Of a stretch of 8,210 nucleotides of DNA, positions 4,306 through 8,210 are shown piece after piece; the first letter of the stretch is position 1; every line of letters starts with the position of its first letter. Source of the stretch: Burkholderiales bacterium (GTDB lineage Bacteria > Pseudomonadota > Gammaproteobacteria > Burkholderiales > Casimicrobiaceae); assembly GCA_025354075.1 (NCBI GenBank), contig JANXNO010000512.1, positions 1 to 8,210 of the forward strand. The letters run 5' to 3'. A model generated the notes under the pieces. It saw only the letters and a list, made by a program, of their open reading frames with translations. It was not told the DNA's origin and ran no database searches. The translations under genes and the position numbers were made by a program.

Positions 4306-6603
4306 ATGAAAACCAACCGTTGCAGCGCCGTTGCGCAATCAGCCGCAACCATCACGCCCACGCTGAATCGCTCTCGTTTTTACGTAGGCTTGAGCGCATT
4401 CGCGAAAGCGCCTGGCGAAAGAGCAAGACGCACCGCTAGCCTCGCCAGCAAACTCGTCATGCTGTGGCTGTTCGCGCTGCCGCTTATTGCGCACGCGGTG
4501 GCACAGATCGGGACAGCGGTTACCTTTTTCGGCCCCTCCACGTCGCCCAATGGCCCCGCCACGGCGATTGCAACCCTGTCCAACGTTAGCGTCCCGGGTG
4601 GCATCCCCGGCCGCCTGCTGGTAGTGACGGCCTCAAACAACTTCTACGGAAACGTCGCGGCGGTGAGCTTCGGCACCACAGCAATGACCAAAGCCGTTCA
4701 AATCTCTGATGGCTTCGGCACAAACTCGATCTGGGTGTTGCCTTTGGGTTTCGGCGACGCAGTCACCGGCACCGTTCGTGCCACCTACGACGGCCCTGGC
4801 CCCTCTGGCGTGACCGCCTATGCGTACGTGTCTGCCGTGACGTTTTTCGGCGTCGATCAAGTCGCGCCGACCAGCAGCCCGGTCGTTGCAGCAACCAAAA
4901 CGGGGTCGTCCACGCTCTCTGTCGCCAGCGCAGCGGGAGATGTGGTTTATGACGTGGCCGACTTCTACAGCACTCTCACCGCTGGCCCGACGGTCAATAT
5001 TGGGGCTGGCCAGACCCTCGTGGCGCAAGCGGGTGGAACCGTTCAATTCGGCACAGAGGCGTGGCGTAACAGCTCGGAGCCGGGCGCTGCATCGGTGACG
5101 ACGAGCTGGAGTTCGAACGCAATCGCCGTGTCTCACGCGGCCATCAACATCCGGCAAGCCCCACCGCCCGATCTCACCCTCACCAAGACGGTTCAGGGCA
5201 GCGGCCCATTCGTGCGCGGCGGTCTGGTCAGCTTCGATCTGACTGTCAACAATATTTCAGCAAGCTCCCTCGCGGGCGGCGGCACCGTGCAGGATGTAGC
5301 GCCAGCCGGCCTTATCTTGGTTGCTGCGTCAGGCGGCAGTAATTGGAACTGCACCGCTTTTGGTACCTACGTGTCCTGCGACAGCGCGTTCGGCAATGTG
5401 ATCGCACCCAACGCGAGTGCCCCCAAGATCACTGTTGTGGCCTTGATCAGTGCCAACGCGCCCACATCGATCACCAATTCGGCCACGGTATCCGGCATCA
5501 CTGAGGTCGACACGACGAACAACACCGGTTCCGTCACCATCGACACCGTGCCTCCCCCCGATCTCACGTTGACCAAAGTCGCCAACGGCGCCTTCAAGTT
5601 CGGTGGCTCGGCGAGCTACACGGTGACGGTGAGCAATGTCGGAGGTGCCGCGACGACCGCGAGCTACACCGTCGCCGACACGATGTCCACTGGCCTGACC
5701 GCAGGTACGGTGACCAGCCCGGACGCTGGTTGGAACTGCGCGGCCTCAACCAGCGCGGTGGTCAGTTGCAGCCGCAGCACAGCGCTCGGGGCGGGCCAGT
5801 CCACCGCGCTCAACATCCCGGTCAGCATTGCCGCCAATGCGCCATCCTCCATCAGCAACACAGCCAGCGTCATCGGCGGCGGCGAGGCCATCACCACCAA
5901 CAACAACTCGAATTCGGTCACCGTTGCCGTCACGGCACCGGCAAACTACGCGCTCAACATCACGGTCGCTGGCGGCACGTGGGGCAGCGTCACCTCATCG
6001 CCTGCAGGCATCAATTGCCCCGGCACCTGTTCAGCCAACTTCGTTGAGGGCACCGTGGTGACCCTCACCCGTCAAGTCAATGCAGCGGCAGACGGCGAAT
6101 TCGTCGGCTGGACGGATCCATCCACTTGCGCAAGCGCGGCGAACAGCGGCAACGCGACGTGTGCGGTCGCTATGAGCGAGGCGAAAACGGCGGCCGCTCG
6201 CTTCACCGTCACCTGTCGCCTCAATGTCGATGGCGACAGTGCAGTGCGTGCGGATACCGACGCGTTGATGATTGCGCGCCGTATTCTGGGTATGACCGGC
6301 GCAGCGGTCATTGTCGGCGCACACAACGTAAGCGGCATTCGAACCACAGAGGCAGCGATTAACGCCTTCCTCGCATCACGCATCGCCGAGAACCGCTTTG
6401 ACGTCAATCTCGACGGCGTCACAGATTGGCGCGACGCAGCGATTCTGCTGCGTGCGTTCAGCGGGTTCACCGGCACTGCGGTTACTCAGGGCCTGATCAC
6501 CGCCGGGTCGCAGCGCCAGTTCTGGGACACGGCGACGCCGGGCGGTGCCACCGACGGAATCAAGCAATATTTGAACGGTCGCTGCGCTGCCGCGATTCCA
6601 TAG
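4306..6603 (+). CDS. Secreted modular surface protein: DUF11 repeats, InlB-type repeat, dockerin-like C-terminus
   Basis: This 765-residue exported protein has a clear modular layout. A basic N-terminal stretch of about 48 residues precedes a hydrophobic core (51-66, LVMLWLFALPLIAHAV) that looks like a signal peptide. Residues about 68-283 form a beta-rich domain with motifs such as RLLVVTASN and VSFGTTAMTKAV, a pattern I recall from other bacterial secreted proteins but cannot name. Two DUF11 repeats follow at about 286-415 and 416-542, each opening PPDLTLTK and each containing a WNC motif and a late SITNSATV/SISNTASV strand. A divergent InlB-type bacterial repeat (about 544-632) shows GSVTSSPAGINCPGTCSANF and FVGW. 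The C-terminus (637-765) carries two dockerin-like loops, with D699, N701, D703, D707 and D710 in the second. No LPXTG, PEP-CTERM or autotransporter anchor is visible. Its role is unknown; an adhesin or extracellular scaffold is plausible. Serine, threonine and alanine dominate. Confidence 0.85.
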   Translation: MKTNRCSAVAQSAATITPTLNRSRFYVGLSAFAKAPGERARRTASLASKLVMLWLFALPLIAHAVAQIGTAVTFFGPSTSPNGPATAIATLSNVSVPGGIPGRLLVVTASNNFYGNVAAVSFGTTAMTKAVQISDGFGTNSIWVLPLGFGDAVTGTVRATYDGPGPSGVTAYAYVSAVTFFGVDQVAPTSSPVVAATKTGSSTLSVASAAGDVVYDVADFYSTLTAGPTVNIGAGQTLVAQAGGTVQFGTEAWRNSSEPGAASVTTSWSSNAIAVSHAAINIRQAPPPDLTLTKTVQGSGPFVRGGLVSFDLTVNNISASSLAGGGTVQDVAPAGLILVAASGGSNWNCTAFGTYVSCDSAFGNVIAPNASAPKITVVALISANAPTSITNSATVSGITEVDTTNNTGSVTIDTVPPPDLTLTKVANGAFKFGGSASYTVTVSNVGGAATTASYTVADTMSTGLTAGTVTSPDAGWNCAASTSAVVSCSRSTALGAGQSTALNIPVSIAANAPSSISNTASVIGGGEAITTNNNSNSVTVAVTAPANYALNITVAGGTWGSVTSSPAGINCPGTCSANFVEGTVVTLTRQVNAAADGEFVGWTDPSTCASAANSGNATCAVAMSEAKTAAARFTVTCRLNVDGDSAVRADTDALMIARRILGMTGAAVIVGAHNVSGIRTTEAAINAFLASRIAENRFDVNLDGVTDWRDAAILLRAFSGFTGTAVTQGLITAGSQRQFWDTATPGGATDGIKQYLNGRCAAAIP
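6220..6453 (+). other. Dockerin-like paired calcium-loop segment within the surface protein
   Basis: The first loop starts at N640 (N640, D642, D644, R648, D652) and is followed by a helix ALMIARRILG. The second starts at D699 (D699, N701, D703, D707, D710), followed by AAILLRAF. The second loop has the 1-3-5-9-12 acidic pattern of F-hand calcium sites in type I dockerins. The first has one extra residue before its last ligand and an arginine at the ninth position. The loops are about 59 residues apart, wider than in classical dockerins. Similar widely spaced pairs occur, from memory, at the ends of other proteobacterial secreted proteins. Confidence 0.65.
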
Positions 6604-6660
6604 GGGCCGTTTAGTCGGGTACGCTACGCTGCCAGCCCTGCAAACTTTATCCCTTCACCC

Positions 6661-7221
6661 ATGTGGACACGCCGCATCCTCATCAGCCTTCTCGCACTCG
6701 CCACTCTGGGCGGCTGCGCGGTGTTTCTCGCACAGCGATATGGCGACAAGCTGTCCATCGAACTGACCGAGCAGGAGCTGCAAACGCGGCTGGCCGCGCG
6801 CTTCCCGGTCCAGAACTGCTCGCTGATCATTGTTTGCCTCGACATCACTGCGCCAAAGCTCAAGCTGGTTGAAGATTCAGATCGCATCGCGCTTGCTGCT
6901 GACCTGTTGGTAACCGTAGTTCAACGTCGTTACGCCGGAACGCTGGCGTTCTCGGGCAAGGTTCGCTACGTCGCCGAGAGCGGCGAATTCTTTCTCGACG
7001 ACATCGAGATTCAGCGCCTTGACCTCGAAGGCGTGCCGACCCAATACACCGAAATGCTGCGCAGTCGCGGCCCCGCAGTCCTGCGCGGCGTACTCGCCAA
7101 CAAACCGATCTACACCCTCAAATCTGACACCGCTCAGCAGCGCCTCGCGCGCCTCACCGTGCGCGACGTTCGCGTAGTTGGCGGCAAGCTACGCGTGTCG
7201 TTCGTTGGCTCCAACCCTTAG
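6661..7221 (+). CDS. DUF1439 (YceB-like) lipoprotein
   Basis: This 186-residue protein starts MWTRRILISLLALATLGGC. Two arginines, a hydrophobic core and the lipobox L16-G-G-C19 make it a likely lipoprotein acylated at C19. The rest matches the DUF1439 family (E. coli YceB-like): a SIELTEQELQTRL segment near 32-44, repeating beta strands (LKLVEDSDRIALAADLLVTV; GTLAFSGKVRYV) and the LDDIEIQRLDLEGV strand (116-129), as in two-layer lipid-binding-like folds. The total length is about that of YceB. Its role is not established, though the family is thought to act at the envelope. It lies 57 bp after the surface-protein gene on the same strand, with no obvious terminator between, so co-transcription is possible. 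No Shine-Dalgarno sequence is evident. A palindrome cluster follows the stop. Confidence 0.82.
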   Translation: MWTRRILISLLALATLGGCAVFLAQRYGDKLSIELTEQELQTRLAARFPVQNCSLIIVCLDITAPKLKLVEDSDRIALAADLLVTVVQRRYAGTLAFSGKVRYVAESGEFFLDDIEIQRLDLEGVPTQYTEMLRSRGPAVLRGVLANKPIYTLKSDTAQQRLARLTVRDVRVVGGKLRVSFVGSNP

Positions 7222-7227
7222 CGCAGC

Positions 7228-7271
7228 CGCTGTTTGGCCCCCTCTCCCCCGCTGTTCGGCCCCCTCTCCCC
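7228..7271. repeat. Exact-abutting 22-bp tandem duplication
   Basis: A 22-bp unit at 7228-7249 (starting CGCTGTTTGG) is followed without a gap by a second copy at 7250-7271, differing only at T7235/C7257. Each carries one CCCCCTCTCCCC arm of the palindromic repeat that follows. Confidence 0.85.
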
Positions 7272-7380
7272 TTGCGGGAGAGGGTTGGGGAGAGGGGTAA
7301 GCGTGGAGAGCACCACCCACCATTCAGCTCCAAGTAACCGGCCCCCTCTCCCTAACCCTCTCCCACGCTGGGGAGAGGGG
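7238..7380. repeat. Second CT-rich palindrome cluster (REP/BIME-like)
   Basis: This cluster contains several copies of CCCTCTCCC and its complement. CCCTCTCCC (7262-7270) pairs with GGGAGAGGG (7276-7284). CCCCTCTCCCC (7239-7249) can pair with GGGGAGAGGGG (7287-7297) around that hairpin. A second hairpin uses CCCTCTCCC (7356-7364) and GGGAGAGGG (7371-7379), with another left arm at 7342-7352 competing. The core matches the element at 3105-3225. It lies between the lipoprotein stop and the reductase start and may terminate or protect the upstream message. Confidence 0.85.
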
Positions 7381-7426
7381 ATAAAACAGTCAGCACCGCA
7401 TTAACATCCATCAACAAAATCACAAC

Positions 7427-7432
7427 AAGGAG
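7427..7432 (+). promoter_or_regulatory. Shine-Dalgarno site of the reductase gene
   Basis: AAGGAG at 7427-7432 lies 9 nt before the ATG at 7442 and supports that start for the partial reductase gene. The bases between the palindromes and this site (7381-7426) are AT-richer and may hold its promoter, but I see no clear -35/-10 pair. Confidence 0.82.
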
Positions 7433-7441
7433 CGCCCCATC

Positions 7442-8210
7442 ATGACCAACCTCGCCACCCTCACCAATCACCAAATCCGCCTAGCCGCTCGCCCCGTCGG
7501 CCTGCCCACGCGCGACGGTTGGTCGTTCACCACCGAGCCCGTCACCGAGCCCGCAGCCAACAGTGGCGGCATCGTCGTCAAAACGCTCTCCCTCTCGCTC
7601 GACCCCGCCATGCGTGGCTGGATGAACGAAGGCAAAAGCTACATTCCGCCGGTCGGCATCGGTGAAGTCATGCGTGCGGGCGGCATCGGCAAGGTCATCG
7701 CGTCGAGCAACCCGAAATTCGCCGTCGGCGATGTCGTCACCGGCAGCCTCGGCGTGCAGGAATACGCATCGTTTGACGAAGTGGGCCTCAAGCGCGGCGG
7801 CGTCGCTAAGATCGACCTGCGCGTGGGCAGCATCACGCAATGGCTCAACGTGCTCGGCATGCCCGGCATGACGGGCTACTTCGGCCTCATGGACGTGGGC
7901 CAACCGAAGGCGGGCGAAACCGTCGTCGTCTCCGGCGCGGCAGGCGCGGTCGGGCAAACCGTCGGCCAGCTCGCCAAAATCAAAGGCTGCCGCGTCGTCG
8001 GCATCGCGGGCGGCAAAGCCAAGTGCGACTGGGTGGTCAGCGAGCTGGGATTTGACGCCTGTATCGACTACAAAGGCGGCTCAGTGCGCGACGGCCTCAA
8101 GGAACATTGCCCGAACGGCGTCGACATCTACTTCGACAACGTCGGCGGCGAAATCCTCGACCACGTCCTTGCCAAAATCAACCGCAAGGCCCGCATCATC
8201 ATCTGCGGCG
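7442..8210 (+). CDS. NADP-dependent medium-chain reductase, CurA/alkenal-reductase type (3' end missing)
   Basis: The frame is open from ATG 7442 to the window edge, giving 256 residues of a family that usually has about 335-345. It is a zinc-independent medium-chain dehydrogenase/reductase related to leukotriene-B4 dehydrogenase, plant alkenal double-bond reductases and bacterial CurA/YfmJ-type proteins, which reduce carbon-carbon double bonds of unsaturated aldehydes or ketones with NADPH. Visible features are the N-terminal SLDPAMRGWM segment (52-61), GEVMRAGGIGKV (74-85), GMPGMTGYFGL (139-149), the Rossmann loop SGAAGAVGQ (164-172), GGKAKCDWV (190-198) with K192 placed to bind the NADP phosphate, and FDNVGG (231-236). 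No zinc-ligand cysteine cluster is seen, as expected. It is probably cytosolic. The physiological substrate cannot be set from sequence. Confidence 0.88.
   Translation, partial: MTNLATLTNHQIRLAARPVGLPTRDGWSFTTEPVTEPAANSGGIVVKTLSLSLDPAMRGWMNEGKSYIPPVGIGEVMRAGGIGKVIASSNPKFAVGDVVTGSLGVQEYASFDEVGLKRGGVAKIDLRVGSITQWLNVLGMPGMTGYFGLMDVGQPKAGETVVVSGAAGAVGQTVGQLAKIKGCRVVGIAGGKAKCDWVVSELGFDACIDYKGGSVRDGLKEHCPNGVDIYFDNVGGEILDHVLAKINRKARIIICG

Noticed and set aside
4128..4361. Reverse 77-codon open frame in the leader of the surface-protein gene
   Set aside because: It overlaps the N-terminus of the large gene, lacks a ribosome site and shows no domain. The region is better read as a leader.
4633..5157. 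Reverse 174-codon open frame within the surface-protein gene
   Set aside because: It is arginine-rich shadow translation opposite a clear secreted modular protein, with no ribosome site or family match.
7481..7957. Reverse 158-codon open frame opposite the reductase
   Set aside because: The forward strand encodes a textbook medium-chain reductase; this frame is its GC-rich antisense shadow.

Overview
This window looks like ordinary chromosome from a GC-rich proteobacterium, most likely a betaproteobacterium near the Burkholderiales. That placement is an inference from the gene types (SOUL heme-binding protein, FbpA-type periplasmic binding protein, DUF1439/YceB-like lipoprotein, CurA-like reductase), the GC-rich codon use, and the intergenic palindromes built on CCCTCTCCC/GGGAGAGGG. 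No phage, transposase, CRISPR array, toxin-antitoxin pair, rRNA or tRNA is visible. I do not see a previously undescribed multi-gene system here.

Layout, left to right. Bases 1-83 may hold the last codons of an upstream gene. A secreted SOUL-family protein (223-933, +) converges on a membrane-bound sterol-desaturase/fatty-acid-hydroxylase-type di-iron enzyme (961-1878, -). That enzyme is transcribed divergently, across about 190 bp, from a periplasmic ABC-transporter binding protein (2069-3097, +) that has no permease or ATPase gene beside it. A two-hairpin intergenic repeat (3105-3225) separates the binding protein from an inositol-monophosphatase-superfamily enzyme (3252-4046, +), which ends at a good rho-independent terminator (4049-4078). 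After a leader-like gap of about 230 bp comes the largest gene (4306-6603, +). It encodes a 765-residue secreted modular surface protein with an N-terminal beta-rich domain, two DUF11 repeats, an InlB-type bacterial repeat and a C-terminal dockerin-like pair of calcium loops. A YceB-like (DUF1439) lipoprotein follows 57 bp later (6661-7221, +). A second cluster of CT-rich palindromes (7228-7380) then precedes an NADP-dependent medium-chain reductase (7442 to beyond 8210, +), which is cut by the window edge.

The genes do not form one obvious pathway. Most appear to be single-gene units: two are closed by hairpin repeats and one by a classical terminator. Four of the seven main products are predicted to be exported (SOUL protein, binding protein, modular surface protein, lipoprotein) and one is an integral membrane enzyme, so the region is rich in envelope functions. 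The points most worth a second look are the modular protein with the dockerin-like end, the internally duplicated SOUL motif whose two copies differ only at synonymous positions, and the two palindrome clusters.
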